The translations under genes were made by a program, and so were the position numbers. A DNA stretch of 64,000 bases from Ruminococcus sp. (GTDB taxonomy: Bacteria; Bacillota; Clostridia; Oscillospirales; Ruminococcaceae), in the NCBI GenBank assembly GCA_020861185.1, contig JAJBSV010000010.1, forward strand, positions 54,669 to 118,668, given 5' to 3'. Each line of letters begins with the position of its first letter. Position 1 is the stretch's first letter. Positions 48,487 to 58,151 of this stretch are shown here, piece by piece. The notes beneath the pieces are model-generated. The model had not been told where the DNA came from. It searched no databases and saw nothing but the letters and a program-made list of their open reading frames with translations.

Positions 48487-50303
48487 ATCTGGTCGGGATT
48501 CTTCATTACAAAACCGCCCGACACATCGATAAGCCTCTGCGAAAAGCGATATGTGGTCTCAATTTTGCTTATTTCCGACTTGCCCCAATAGTTTTCAAAG
48601 TTCAGAATAAAGCCAACATCACTGCCGGCAAAGCGATAAATACTCTGCCAGTCATCTCCGACACAGAACAATTCATAGTCCCTTGCGGAACGAAGCTCCC
48701 GAAGCAACAGATATCGGGCTTTGGATATATCCTGATACTCATCAACAATTACATATTTATACGGGCTGTTGTATTTGCCTTGCTTTATGTAAGAAGTAGC
48801 GGTATTTATCATGTCGTTGAAATCTATCTCTCCGTTTACGGAAAGATATCTGCAATAGGCATCATAAATAGGTTCAATCAAAGACAACAGCGTGCAACAT
48901 GGTTGAAACATAATCCCTTCGGGAATTTTTCTTTTCACGTCCGAAATAGTATATTGGTTGCTCTTCATGAGATTTATGACAGTTTCAAACAAATCCACTG
49001 TTCCGGAGATGTCTGATTCTCTTTTCTCAGAAATATCTTTCCAAAGCTCTTCGGGAGATTTCGGATTGAGTTGAACTCCCACCTCTGTTAGTTTTTCAGC
49101 CAGATTTTCAAGAAGCTTGCCTTCGGCTTTTTCATAAAAGAAAGTCTCAATCATCACTGTGTTGTTAGCACTGTGAGTTTGTCTTTTCCACTCGATTCCG
49201 TCGTTGTATATTACTCTTGCCGACTTACCGTCTTTGCCTTTAAAGTATTTAGGAACATCTCCATTACGGGTTATACCGAAGTACTCGATATAAATTCCGT
49301 ATTCGGGGAGATAAAAGTCAGGATTATATTGCGCATATTCTTCTGTTCGTGTGTCTATTTCATAAGGATTTTCGTACTTATACTCAACACCATTCTCATA
49401 TAGAAAGTTTGCTATTTCCATCTCACCGTAGCTTTTAACTGTCTCTTTTTTAATTGTAGTCGGTGGATTAAGTTTTAAATAATCATCGTATTCTTGCCTA
49501 GTTTCAAAAGCAAATTCAGATTTCTGTATAACGATACCATCAATAAAGTATTCACATAGAAGCTTCAGATACTCACTTGATTTCATGTTTTCCGCAATTT
49601 GCTCGCGAATAAACTTCTTCATCTGAAGCTTTGTTATTTTCGGAACAACGCCATCAGAACTCCTGAGTATATCAAGTCCGAATTTATGGAAGGTTGATGC
49701 CGCAACCTCAACGCCGGTTTCGGCTTTGATTCGCTCATTCATTTCCGACGCAGAAGCGTTTGTAAACGATAAGACAAGAATTTCGCCGGGATTAGCCTTA
49801 TTGCTTCCCAAAAGATATTTGACTCTTCCGACAATGGTTGTGGTCTTTCCGGTGCCCGCTCCTGCTATGACAAGGTGGTTGTGGGCTTCTTTCGCAATAC
49901 AAGCTATCTGCTGAGAGTCAAGCGTTTTGCCTTCTACTTCACCTACAAGACGCCTGACGGTGTCTGTCCGCTTTTTTTGAACGGACACATTATGCAGTCT
50001 TGCACGTTCGGAAAACTCGTTTGAGTAGCTTTTCAGTTTTTCCTCGGCAGCCGTGAAATCGTTATATAGCGGGGCTTTTCTATACTGGCGAAGATTCAGC
50101 GAGCTGTTGATTGCTAAAATATTCTGAGCTTCTTTAAGAACAGCCGCAACTTCATCATCGTGAACAATTCTGTCGTAATCGGAAAGCAAATTGTTGCCGT
50201 CTGCAATCAACTTATCAATGCGTGATATTACTTTCTCACATACCTCATTCATTAACGAGACTTTTTTGGCTTTCTTATTTTTTATGCTCTGGAATATTCC
50301 CAC
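48462..50303 (-). CDS. UvrD-like helicase with inserted nuclease-like domain, N-terminal part (frameshifted)
   Basis: 613 residues from GTG 50303 (AAAGGGGTAG upstream). Walker A AGAGTGKTTTIVGRVKYLL near residue 150, motif Ia ILVLSFTNASASEMNERI, motif II VDEYQDIS, motif III CVGDDWQSIYRFAGSD, motif IV ETTYRFSQ. Between motifs I and II lies an insertion (about residues 275-350) with GEMEIANFLYENGVEYKYE and NPDFYLPEYGIYIEYFG, which fits a PD-(D/E)xK nuclease core (inference). The frame ends prematurely just after a run of seven A (48486-48480). One A fewer would join it to the downstream part, making a ~830-residue helicase. Confidence 0.83.
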   Translation of the reverse strand: MGIFQSIKNKKAKKVSLMNEVCEKVISRIDKLIADGNNLLSDYDRIVHDDEVAAVLKEAQNILAINSSLNLRQYRKAPLYNDFTAAEEKLKSYSNEFSERARLHNVSVQKKRTDTVRRLVGEVEGKTLDSQQIACIAKEAHNHLVIAGAGTGKTTTIVGRVKYLLGSNKANPGEILVLSFTNASASEMNERIKAETGVEVAASTFHKFGLDILRSSDGVVPKITKLQMKKFIREQIAENMKSSEYLKLLCEYFIDGIVIQKSEFAFETRQEYDDYLKLNPPTTIKKETVKSYGEMEIANFLYENGVEYKYENPYEIDTRTEEYAQYNPDFYLPEYGIYIEYFGITRNGDVPKYFKGKDGKSARVIYNDGIEWKRQTHSANNTVMIETFFYEKAEGKLLENLAEKLTEVGVQLNPKSPEELWKDISEKRESDISGTVDLFETVINLMKSNQYTISDVKRKIPEGIMFQPCCTLLSLIEPIYDAYCRYLSVNGEIDFNDMINTATSYIKQGKYNSPYKYVIVDEYQDISKARYLLLRELRSARDYELFCVGDDWQSIYRFAGSDVGFILNFENYWGKSEISKIETTYRFSQRLIDVSGGFVMKNPDQIKKEYLRS

Positions 50304-50309
50304 TTAAAT

Positions 50310-50747
50310 CTACCCCTTTATTATTCTCCCCTCAAGATAATACCTCTTATCCTCCGCATGCCCCATGGAGAAGGTCTTTCTCGGGAGCGCTCCGTCGTGG
50401 ATGACGGTGGGGAAGAGGTCAGCCTTATCCATCGGCTCCAAGATAAAGCCGACGGAGCTTTCGGCTTTCGCGAGGTTTTTAAGCACCTCTTCGCCGTGGA
50501 TATAGTCGATTTCGCCGCCGCAGGTCCTGAGATAATCGTCCAAGAACGTCTGGAGACTTCCGACAGCAAGCTTTGAAAGTGGGTTATGTATGGTTAAGAC
50601 CTGCTCGGTCTCGCCTATGACGACAGTGATTTTCTGACCCTCGCCGTCGGTGCTTGTGCCGAGCTTCTCCTGCATCTTTTCGAGAAGATGCTTCGGGTTG
50701 ACGCCCGTCACGATTCGGTGAATCGCCTCGAACTCAAGGGCGGGGGG
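50310..50747 (-). CDS. DUF1015 protein, C-terminal part (frameshifted)
   Basis: Remainder of the next entry in another frame. After the C run the protein reads PALEFEAIHRIVTGVNPKHLLEKMQEKL and ends EDKRYYLEGRIIKG, typical of the DUF1015 C-terminal half. An ATG at 50777 in this frame is upstream of the junction and is not a plausible start. Confidence 0.72.
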   Translation of the reverse strand, partial: PPALEFEAIHRIVTGVNPKHLLEKMQEKLGTSTDGEGQKITVVIGETEQVLTIHNPLSKLAVGSLQTFLDDYLRTCGGEIDYIHGEEVLKNLAKAESSVGFILEPMDKADLFPTVIHDGALPRKTFSMGHAEDKRYYLEGRIIKG

Positions 50748-51543
50748 AGTGGAGATTGACAATCTCGCAGAGGGCATAGCGTGCGGGGTGGTTTGACATG
50801 TCGACGTCGGGGTTTTCGCGCTTCAGGCGCTCGTAATGCTCCTTCGCAGTCGCGAGAGAATGGTTCCCGTCGCCCATCGCAAACAGGAGCTCGCACTTTT
50901 TCGAAAGTTCACCCAAAGCCGAATCCACAGCGGTAATTTCATCATCTCCGAGAAGATACCCCTCGATGCTTCCGCCGTTCTGCATAAGCTCGAAATCATA
51001 GAGCTTTTCGAGGTTGGAAATCAAACCGCCAAGCGGCTCGATAACGGTGCGCTCGGGGTCGTCAATCAGAATCATTATATGCGGGAGCTCGATTTTTGCA
51101 TTCTCGCGGATTTTGAGCCTCGGGGGAATGCGCTCGGCGACGGTCGCCTCGGTCGCCCGAATCTGCGACTTGGAGCCCGCCCGGTAGTCGTACTGCTCGA
51201 GGTCGACGGCACCGACGATGCCTTCCCGGAGCTTCCCGTCCGACTGGATCCGACGGACATATACCATGGCGTTCTTGAGCTCGCGGAAGACCCCGGCGGA
51301 GAGATAGCTTTCGATATTAGAGTTAATCTGCGCGATGCGGTCGCCCGTATCCGGCTTCCCGAGACAGATTTCAGGCAAGGTGAGCCGCAAAGTCGACGGG
51401 CTGTCCCCGACAATCCGCTCGGTCTCAGCCCAATACTCCGGCTCGCCGGTAAACTGGTCGCAAGCCACGACCGCCCACTTGGGCATATCGATGTTTTCGT
51501 TTGGCAATAAGATATCTGCGGGGCAGAATGCAGTGGATGGCAT
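50734..51543 (-). CDS. DUF1015 protein, N-terminal part (frameshifted)
   Basis: 269 residues from ATG 51543 (AAAGGAGACC upstream). Matches the DUF1015 family, whose function is unknown: AFCPADILLPNENIDMPKWAVVACDQFTGEPEYW, DDPERTVIEPL and FAMGDGNHSLATAKEHYE. The frame ends LHSPRP-stop after a run of six C (50747-50742 on the minus strand). With five C it would read NLHSPALEFEAIHR and continue into the preceding entry, giving about 410 residues. Confidence 0.78.
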   Translation of the reverse strand: MPSTAFCPADILLPNENIDMPKWAVVACDQFTGEPEYWAETERIVGDSPSTLRLTLPEICLGKPDTGDRIAQINSNIESYLSAGVFRELKNAMVYVRRIQSDGKLREGIVGAVDLEQYDYRAGSKSQIRATEATVAERIPPRLKIRENAKIELPHIMILIDDPERTVIEPLGGLISNLEKLYDFELMQNGGSIEGYLLGDDEITAVDSALGELSKKCELLFAMGDGNHSLATAKEHYERLKRENPDVDMSNHPARYALCEIVNLHSPRP

Positions 51544-51583
51544 AAAGGTCTCCTTTAGTAGTTATTGTTTTTGAGGCAGTCAT

Positions 51584-51652
51584 AGCCTCCCCTGAAACGG
51601 GGAGACGGTTTGCTTCGCAAACCATGACCATGCGAAGCATGGTGGAGGGGTT
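51584..51652 (-). terminator. repeat-derived terminator after secA
   Basis: The minus strand reads CCCCTCCACCATGCTTCGCATGG, GGTTTGCGAAGCAAACC and CTCCCC-GTTTCA-GGGGAGG-CTATG, a longer member of the terminator-repeat family. The T-run is weak, so read-through is possible. Confidence 0.55.
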
Positions 51653-54387
51653 TATAAATCTCGTCCGCAACACTTCTTATACTTCTTCCCGCTTCCGCAG
51701 GGGCAGGGGTCGTTTCTGCCTATTTTCTTGCCGACCTTTCTCGTCGCCGAGACGGAGCCGTCGGAGGAGCCGCCGGGTTGGTCGGCTTTCAGGACCTGCT
51801 CACGCTGGATGGGGGCGTCCTTTCTCAAGTGCGTATGATAGAGGATTCTGACGGTGTCCTCGCAGATGGACTCGACCATCGTGTCGAACATGTCGAAGCC
51901 CTCCATGCGATATGCGACAACCGGGTCGTGACTGCCATAGGAGCGGAGCGCGATGCCCTTCTTGAGCTCGTCCATGTCGTCGATGTGTTGCATCCACTTT
52001 GTATCTACGACCTTCAGGAGCGCGACTCTCTCGCATTCACGAAGAATTTCGGTGCCGAGCTCGATTTCTTTGTCGTCATAAGCCTTCAAAGCGGCTTCCG
52101 TAGCCTCTTCGGCGACCTTCTCACGGGTCAAATCCGAAAGCTCGTTTACGGTGTAATTGAAGTCGTTCGGGACGGTGAAGAGCCCCGCGAAATGTTCGCG
52201 AAGTCCCGCAAAGTTCCAGTTCTCCTGCTCGTCGCCGGCAAGGTAGGTGTTGACGCTGTTCGAGACGAAGTCGCGAATCATCTTCAGGATATTTTCGTGG
52301 ATGTCCTCGCCCTCAAGAACCTGTGAGCGCTCCTTATAGATGATTTCGCGCTGCTGGTTCATTACGTCGTCATAGTTGAGGACGTTCTTACGGATGGAGA
52401 AGTTTCTGCCCTCGACCTTCTTCTGCGCCGATTCGATTGTGTTCGAAAGCATCTTCGACTCAATCGGCATGTTCTCGTCGACGTTCATGGTGTTCATCAT
52501 ACCGGTGATTCTGTCGCCGCCGAAGAGGCGCATCAGATCGTCCTCGAGCGAGAGATAGAACCGGCTTTCGCCCTCGTCGCCCTGACGTCCGGAACGTCCA
52601 CGAAGCTGATTATCAATACGTCTCGATTCATGCCGCTCCGTGCCGATGATGAAGAGACCGCCAGCGGCTTTGACCTCTTTTGCCTTTTCTTTTATGTCCG
52701 CCGAGAACTTCTCATAGCAGTCGTGATAGAGCTTTCTGCCTTCAACAATTCTCTCGTCGTCCGTCTCGCTGAAGCCGGTGATTTCGTATATCTCTTCTTC
52801 TGTATACTCATTCTTCCGGAGCTCAGCCTTCGCGAGGAATTCGGCATTACCGCCGAGCATGATGTCGGTACCACGTCCCGCCATGTTGGTGGCAATCGTG
52901 ACGGCGCCGAGCTGTCCCGCCTGAGCTACAATCTGGGCTTCACGCTCGTGGTGCTTGGCGTTTAAGACTTCGTGCTCGATGCCGCGCTGTTTCAGCATCT
53001 TCGAGAGGAGCTCCGACTTTTCGATGGAGATTGTACCGACGAGAACCGGCTGACCCTTCTTGTGGCGCTCGACCACCTGGTCGATTACTGCGTTGAACTT
53101 CGCCTTCTCGGTCTTATATACAACGTCCGGGTGGTCAACACGAATCATCGGCATGTTCGTCGGGATGACAACGACGTCAAGCTTGTATATTTCCTTGAAT
53201 TCGTCCTCTTCGGTGGCGGCTGTACCCGTCATGCCGGAGAGCTTTTTATACAGTCTGAAATAGTTCTGGAAGGTGATTGTCGCGACGGTTTTCGACTCGT
53301 GGGCGACCTTCACGCCTTCTTTTGCCTCGATAGCCTGATGCAGACCATCGTTATAGCGTCTGCCATACATCAGTCGACCGGTGAACTCGTCGACGATGAT
53401 GACCTCGCCGTCCTTGACGACATAGTTTATGTCCTTCTTCATGACGCCGTTCGCCTTGATAGCCTGATTTATGTGATGGAGAAGGGTGATGTTTTCTGAA
53501 TCGGAAAGGTTCTCGACCTCGAAATAAGCCTCGGCTTTTGCGGTGCCCTTCTTGGTGAGGGTCGCCGTGCCCGCCTTCTCGTCGACGATATAGTCGCCGT
53601 CATAGACCTCGTCGGTATCGACCTTCTTCTCGACCTCGACAACGACATTCTTTGTGAGGGTTTTTGCAAATCTGTCGGCTCTCTGATACATATCGGTCGA
53701 CTGGTCGCCCTTGCCCGAGATGATAAGCGGCGTTCTCGCCTCATCAATGAGGATTGAGTCAACCTCATCGACGATTGCAAAGGCATGCCCCCGCTGAACC
53801 CGTCTTTCCTTGTAGATGACCATGTTGTCACGGAGGTAATCGAAACCGAACTCGTTATTGGTGCCATAGGTGATGTCGCAGGCATAAGCCTCCCGACGCT
53901 CGTCGCCGTTCATCGAGTGAAGTATTACGCCGATTGTGAGCCCCAAGAAGCGATATACTCTGCCCATCTCCTCGGACTGGAATTTCGCCAAGTAGTCGTT
54001 TACTGTTACGACGTGCACTCCCTCTCCTGTGAGGGCATTAAGATATGATGCAAGGCACGCCGTCAGGGTTTTTCCTTCACCGGTCTTCATCTCGGCAATT
54101 CTGCCCTGATGCAAAACTATAGCGCCGACAATCTGGACGGGGAAGGCGCGCTTCCCGAGAACCCTCGCCGCCGCTTCACGGCATACCGCCAGAGCCTCCG
54201 CCATGATGTCGTCGAGGGTCTTGCCGTTCTTAAGTTCATTCTTGAATCTGTCCGTCTCGCCCCGTAAATCCTCATCCGAAAACGCCTTGTACTTGTCCTC
54301 GAGACTGAGGACCTTTTGCTTTATGGGCTCGATTTTCTTCAATTCCTTATCAGAATACGAACCGAAAATTTTATCTAAAAATGCCAT
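51652..54387 (-). CDS. secA: Preprotein translocase ATPase SecA
   Basis: 911 residues. Walker A in [20 protein letters not shown] near residue 100, [19 protein letters not shown] near 207, [20 protein letters not shown], the second nucleotide-binding fold [18 protein letters not shown], and [11 protein letters not shown]. The C-terminus ends with the SecB/lipid-binding zinc motif [13 protein letters not shown]. It drives preprotein export through SecYEG. Own promoter at 54516-54488, divergent from rnfC. Confidence 0.97.
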   Translation of the reverse strand: MAFLDKIFGSYSDKELKKIEPIKQKVLSLEDKYKAFSDEDLRGETDRFKNELKNGKTLDDIMAEALAVCREAAARVLGKRAFPVQIVGAIVLHQGRIAEMKTGEGKTLTACLASYLNALTGEGVHVVTVNDYLAKFQSEEMGRVYRFLGLTIGVILHSMNGDERREAYACDITYGTNNEFGFDYLRDNMVIYKERRVQRGHAFAIVDEVDSILIDEARTPLIISGKGDQSTDMYQRADRFAKTLTKNVVVEVEKKVDTDEVYDGDYIVDEKAGTATLTKKGTAKAEAYFEVENLSDSENITLLHHINQAIKANGVMKKDINYVVKDGEVIIVDEFTGRLMYGRRYNDGLHQAIEAKEGVKVAHESKTVATITFQNYFRLYKKLSGMTGTAATEEDEFKEIYKLDVVVIPTNMPMIRVDHPDVVYKTEKAKFNAVIDQVVERHKKGQPVLVGTISIEKSELLSKMLKQRGIEHEVLNAKHHEREAQIVAQAGQLGAVTIATNMAGRGTDIMLGGNAEFLAKAELRKNEYTEEEIYEITGFSETDDERIVEGRKLYHDCYEKFSADIKEKAKEVKAAGGLFIIGTERHESRRIDNQLRGRSGRQGDEGESRFYLSLEDDLMRLFGGDRITGMMNTMNVDENMPIESKMLSNTIESAQKKVEGRNFSIRKNVLNYDDVMNQQREIIYKERSQVLEGEDIHENILKMIRDFVSNSVNTYLAGDEQENWNFAGLREHFAGLFTVPNDFNYTVNELSDLTREKVAEEATEAALKAYDDKEIELGTEILRECERVALLKVVDTKWMQHIDDMDELKKGIALRSYGSHDPVVAYRMEGFDMFDTMVESICEDTVRILYHTHLRKDAPIQREQVLKADQPGGSSDGSVSATRKVGKKIGRNDPCPCGSGKKYKKCCGRDL

Positions 54388-54416
54388 GTGTTTTCTCCTT
54401 TTCTGGTGGTTATATT

Positions 54417-54440
54417 GTAGGGGCGGATATCATCCGCCCG
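54417..54440. repeat. half copy of the GTAGGGGCGGATA repeat
   Basis: A single arm, GTAGGGGCGGATATCATCCG, without a partner arm, in the secA leader. Confidence 0.8.
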
Positions 54441-54487
54441 TCCTGAATAGGCTATAAATATACATGATACTATAAGTATACATCATA

Positions 54488-54516
54488 AGTATACCCCGAA
54501 AGAGTTGTAATGTCAA
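54488..54516 (-). promoter_or_regulatory. promoter of secA
   Basis: Minus-strand TTGACA (54516-54511), 17 bp, TATACT (54493-54488). Confidence 0.8.
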
Positions 54517-54526
54517 TATTGCTTTT

Positions 54527-54555
54527 TTGTAGGTTCTGTGATATTATAATATAGT
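54527..54555 (+). promoter_or_regulatory. candidate promoter of the rnf operon
   Basis: TTGTAG 54527-54532, 17 bp, TATAGT 54550-54555, with another TATAAT at 54545. Weak -35. Confidence 0.45.
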
Positions 54556-54590
54556 ATAACCTTCAACAAACCAAAGAAGAGGTGTTTATT

Positions 54591-55925
54591 ATGCTCGCAA
54601 ATCGTGTCAGGAGCTTCCGGGGCGGGGTGCATCCTAAGGGGAATAAAGAGATGTCCATGGATTCAGCCATCGAAAAGCTCTCCCCGAAGGGCGAAATTTC
54701 ATATCTTATGAGCCAGCATATCGGCGCACCGGCTGTGCCCTGCGTCGCTGTGGGGGACAGGGTTCTCGTGGGGCAGACTGTCGGCAAGGCTCCGTCGTTT
54801 GTGTCTTCGGACATATGCTCGTCGGTGTCGGGAGTCGTGAAGGCAATAAAGCCGGTTCCGACCTCATCCGGCGACGACGTGACCGCCATCACAATCGAGA
54901 ACGATTACGAGTATGAATCTATAGAGGGCTTGGGCGAGCCGAGGGACTATGAGAAGCTCACAAAAGAAGAGATTCGCGAAGCTATCCGCTCGGCAGGTCT
55001 TGTCGGAATGGGCGGTGCTGGGTTCCCGCTTTCGGTCAAGCTTGCCGTAAAAGACGACCTGAAAATCGACTACGTCATAATCAACTGCGCCGAGTGCGAG
55101 CCCTACATAACCTGCGACTATCGGCTGATGATAGAAAGAACCGAAAAGGCGGTCTTGGGCTTGAAAGTGGTCTTAAAGCTCTTCGACAACGCCAAGGGAG
55201 TTTTCGCAATCGAGAACAACAAGCCTCTTGCCATAGAAGCCCTCGCTGAGGCGACCGAGGGAAGCGAAAGAATGATAGTCCAGCCGCTCAAGACCAAGTA
55301 CCCGCAGGGCGGCGAGCGACTGATAATAGAAGCCGTCACCGGTCGGCAGATAAATTCGAAAATGCTCCCGGCGGATGCCGGTTGCGTCGTTATAAACCTT
55401 TCAACAATCATGGCGGCGGCGGACGCCGTCTGCAACAGGACTCCGCTCTTGACTCGAGTCGTAACCGTCACGGGAGACGCAATCGAGAACCCCTCGAACT
55501 TCGAAGTTCCGATTGGCATCTGTGCCCGTGAACTGGTCGAGGCGGCGGAAGGATTCAAGAGTGATCCCGAAAAGATAATCTTCGGAGGACCGATGATGGG
55601 CGCGTCTATTATTGATCTGGATGTCCCCGTCACGAAGACAACTTCCTGCATTTTGTGTTTAAGTCACGACGAGGTCAAGAATCTCGAAGCGACGGCTTGT
55701 ATCAGATGCGGCAGATGTATGGACGCCTGCCCCGAGAACCTGATGCCGCTTAAGCTCAAGGACTTAGCCGACAAGAGGCGCTACGACGAGTTCGAGAAGC
55801 TTGGCGGGCTCGAGTGCATAAGCTGTGGCTCCTGCACCTATGCTTGCCCCGCAAAGCGTCGGCTCTCGCAATCAATCACTGCGGCAAAACGTGAGGTACT
55901 TGCCAGAAAGAAGGCGAAGAAATGA
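54591..55925 (+). CDS. rnfC: Rnf electron transport complex subunit C
   Basis: 444 residues from ATG 54591 (AGAGGTGTTTATT upstream). The N-terminal RnfC barrel has FRGGVHPKGNKEMS and GAPAVPCVAVGDRVLVGQ. NADH/flavin-binding elements include GLVGMGGAGFPLSVKL and NCAECEPYITCDYRLM. Two ferredoxin clusters sit at the end (CIRCGRCMDACPENLMP and CISCGSCTYACPAKRRL). It is the NADH-facing subunit of the ion-pumping ferredoxin:NAD oxidoreductase. First gene of rnfCDGEAB-apbE; overlaps rnfD by ATGA. Confidence 0.95.
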   Translation: MLANRVRSFRGGVHPKGNKEMSMDSAIEKLSPKGEISYLMSQHIGAPAVPCVAVGDRVLVGQTVGKAPSFVSSDICSSVSGVVKAIKPVPTSSGDDVTAITIENDYEYESIEGLGEPRDYEKLTKEEIREAIRSAGLVGMGGAGFPLSVKLAVKDDLKIDYVIINCAECEPYITCDYRLMIERTEKAVLGLKVVLKLFDNAKGVFAIENNKPLAIEALAEATEGSERMIVQPLKTKYPQGGERLIIEAVTGRQINSKMLPADAGCVVINLSTIMAAADAVCNRTPLLTRVVTVTGDAIENPSNFEVPIGICARELVEAAEGFKSDPEKIIFGGPMMGASIIDLDVPVTKTTSCILCLSHDEVKNLEATACIRCGRCMDACPENLMPLKLKDLADKRRYDEFEKLGGLECISCGSCTYACPAKRRLSQSITAAKREVLARKKAKK

Positions 55926-56863
55926 AGCTGAATATGTCAATTTCTCCGCATGTGCGGTCAAAAGACACCACCCGCTCGGTGATGCTCGACGTGGCTATTG
56001 CCCTGATTCCGTCGATAATAATCGGCATCTACTACGGCGGCTGGCGTGCGGCTCTCGTGGTCACCCTCTCGGTCGGCTCCTGCGTGCTGTGCGAGTTCCT
56101 CTATGACAAGCTGATGCACAAGCCGAATACCGTCGGCGATTGCTCGGCAGTTGTCACGGGACTTATCTTGGCGTGCAACTTATATTCAACGGCTCCCATC
56201 TGGCTCCCGATTTTGGGCGGAGCGTTTGCAATCATCGTTGTAAAAATGCTCTACGGCGGCTTGGGGCAGAACTTCATGAACCCCGCCTGTGCCGCAAGAT
56301 GCTTTCTTTTGATTTCATTCCCGTCGATAATGACGAGCTATCCTGCTCTTGACGGCGTCTCGAGCGCAACTCCGCTGACGGCTCTTGCCTCGGGAGAGAC
56401 GACGAGCATAAGCTCGCTTCTTCTCGGCAACCACGTCGGCACCATCGGCGAAACTTCCGTCATAGCGATTTTGGTCGGGTTCCTGTATCTCGTCATCAAG
56501 CGTGTAATCAGCCCAAGAATCACCCTTTGCACCGTCGGCTCGGCGGCACTGTTCTTAGTGATATTTGGGAACATGGCGGGCGAAACGGTCAACTTAAGCT
56601 TCATGACAACTCAGCTTCTTGCCGGAGGACTCCTCTTCGGCGCCGTATTCATGGCGACCGACTATGTCACCGTCCCCGTCACCAAGTGGGGACAGGTGAT
56701 TTATGCAGTCGTGATAGGGCTTTTAGTTGCGTTTATCAGATGCTTCGGCGGCTCGACCGAGGGCATGTCCTATGCGATTATAATCGCGAACCTCCTGACC
56801 CCGCTTCTTGAAAAAGCGACCAAGCCGAAGCCTTTCGGAGTGAGAAAGGAGACGGCGAAATGA
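55922..56863 (+). CDS. rnfD: Rnf electron transport complex subunit D
   Basis: 313 residues with about nine membrane helices. It begins MNMSISPHVRSKDTTRSVMLDVAIALIPS-like, with the flavinylation motif region DGVSSATPLTAL (Thr as FMN attachment site). It carries electrons through the membrane together with RnfG. Overlaps both neighbours by 4 bases. Confidence 0.93.
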   Translation: MKLNMSISPHVRSKDTTRSVMLDVAIALIPSIIIGIYYGGWRAALVVTLSVGSCVLCEFLYDKLMHKPNTVGDCSAVVTGLILACNLYSTAPIWLPILGGAFAIIVVKMLYGGLGQNFMNPACAARCFLLISFPSIMTSYPALDGVSSATPLTALASGETTSISSLLLGNHVGTIGETSVIAILVGFLYLVIKRVISPRITLCTVGSAALFLVIFGNMAGETVNLSFMTTQLLAGGLLFGAVFMATDYVTVPVTKWGQVIYAVVIGLLVAFIRCFGGSTEGMSYAIIIANLLTPLLEKATKPKPFGVRKETAK

Positions 56864-57456
56864 AAAAAATAGTTATTGACACCCTCAAGCTTCTTGCGAT
56901 AACACTCGTTGCGGGCGTGCTCCTCTCGGTTGTGTATCAGCTCACGAAGGACACGATTGCGGAAGCCGAGGCAAAAGAGCTCACCGATTCCTACTCGGCG
57001 GTAATGTCCGAAGCGTCGGATTTTGTCGAAGTAGAAATCACGGAAACCGAAGCTTTCGGAGAAGACAATACCCTCAACACGGCTCTTTATGCCTACGATA
57101 GTGAAGGCAACGAAATCGGCACAGTACTCTCCGTAACGTCTCATAAAGGCTACGGCGGAGATATAGACATAACAATCGGCATAGACACTACAGGTACTAT
57201 AACAGGAATAGTTGTTACTTCAATGTCCGAGACCTCGGGTCTCGGCGCCAACTGCCAGAACGAGGAATGGATTTCGCAGTATATCGGCAAGAGCGGCGAG
57301 GTCGTCTACACAAAGACCGGCGCGACTGCCTCGAACGAAATCGACGCCATCTCGGGCGCCACGAAGACCACCCGGGCTATCACAAACGCCGTGAATGCGG
57401 CTCTTGATTTTGCCGAAGAATATCTCGGCTACGGTGAAGGAGGGGATTCGGAATGA
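56860..57456 (+). CDS. rnfG: Rnf electron transport complex subunit G
   Basis: 198 residues. N-terminal membrane helix (LLAITLVAGVLLSVVYQLT), then an extracytoplasmic FMN-binding domain with GYGGDIDITIGIDTTGTITGIVV, SETSGLGANCQNEEWISQY, and the FMN-attachment motif AISGATKTTRAITNAV (Thr). The ApbE encoded downstream should attach the flavin. Confidence 0.95.
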   Translation: MKKIVIDTLKLLAITLVAGVLLSVVYQLTKDTIAEAEAKELTDSYSAVMSEASDFVEVEITETEAFGEDNTLNTALYAYDSEGNEIGTVLSVTSHKGYGGDIDITIGIDTTGTITGIVVTSMSETSGLGANCQNEEWISQYIGKSGEVVYTKTGATASNEIDAISGATKTTRAITNAVNAALDFAEEYLGYGEGGDSE

Positions 57457-58151
57457 AAACAGCTTTGGAACGGCTCTATAACGGCATCATAAAGGAAAAC
57501 CCGACGCTCGTTCTGATGCTCGGAATGTGCCCGACCCTCGCCGTCACGACGAGCGCAATGAACGGGCTCGGCATGGGGCTTTCGACCTGCTTTGTGCTGA
57601 TGCTTTCGAACCTGATTATATCTCTTCTTCGGAAATTCATCCCCGACAGCGTCCGAATGCCGGCATATATAGTCGTCATCGCCTCGTTCGTAACTATAGT
57701 TGAACTGCTCATGCAAGCCTACGTCAGAAGCCTCTATGCTTCGCTCGGGCTCTATATTCCGCTGATTGTCGTAAACTGCATCATAACGGGCAGAGCGGAG
57801 AGCTACGCCTCGAAGAATCCTCCCGTTGCATCGTTCTTTGACGGCTTGGGAATGGGTCTCGGGTTCACGCTTGCCTTAACCATCATCGGCGCAATAAGAG
57901 AGCTTCTGGGGGCAGGGACACTTTTCGGCTTCAGCATCATGCCCGATTCGTTCGAGCCTATCTCGATTATGATTATGGCTCCCGGAGCGTTCTTTGTTCT
58001 GGCGGTCCTGACGGCTTTGCAGAATAAACTGGGCGCACCCAGTGCTACCAATAAGAAGAGCTCCGAATCGTGCGCAGGTAATTGCGCCGGCTGTGGAGCC
58101 GCTTGCGCCTTCCGAATGGAAGCTAAAGAAGGGGGGGGTGACGGTAAATGA
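57453..58151 (+). CDS. rnfE: Rnf electron transport complex subunit E, with Cys-rich tail
   Basis: 232 residues, six membrane helices (NPTLVLMLGMCPTLAVTTSAMNG, VRMPAYIVVIASFVTIVEL, LGLYIPLIVVNCIITGRAES). The C-terminal ~30 residues extend beyond the core as a cytoplasmic tail with C-x3-C-x2-C-x4-C (ESCAGNCAGCGAACAFR), a possible extra metal or cluster site. It joins RnfA in the membrane iron-sulfur channel. Confidence 0.93.
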   Translation: MKTALERLYNGIIKENPTLVLMLGMCPTLAVTTSAMNGLGMGLSTCFVLMLSNLIISLLRKFIPDSVRMPAYIVVIASFVTIVELLMQAYVRSLYASLGLYIPLIVVNCIITGRAESYASKNPPVASFFDGLGMGLGFTLALTIIGAIRELLGAGTLFGFSIMPDSFEPISIMIMAPGAFFVLAVLTALQNKLGAPSATNKKSSESCAGNCAGCGAACAFRMEAKEGGGDGK

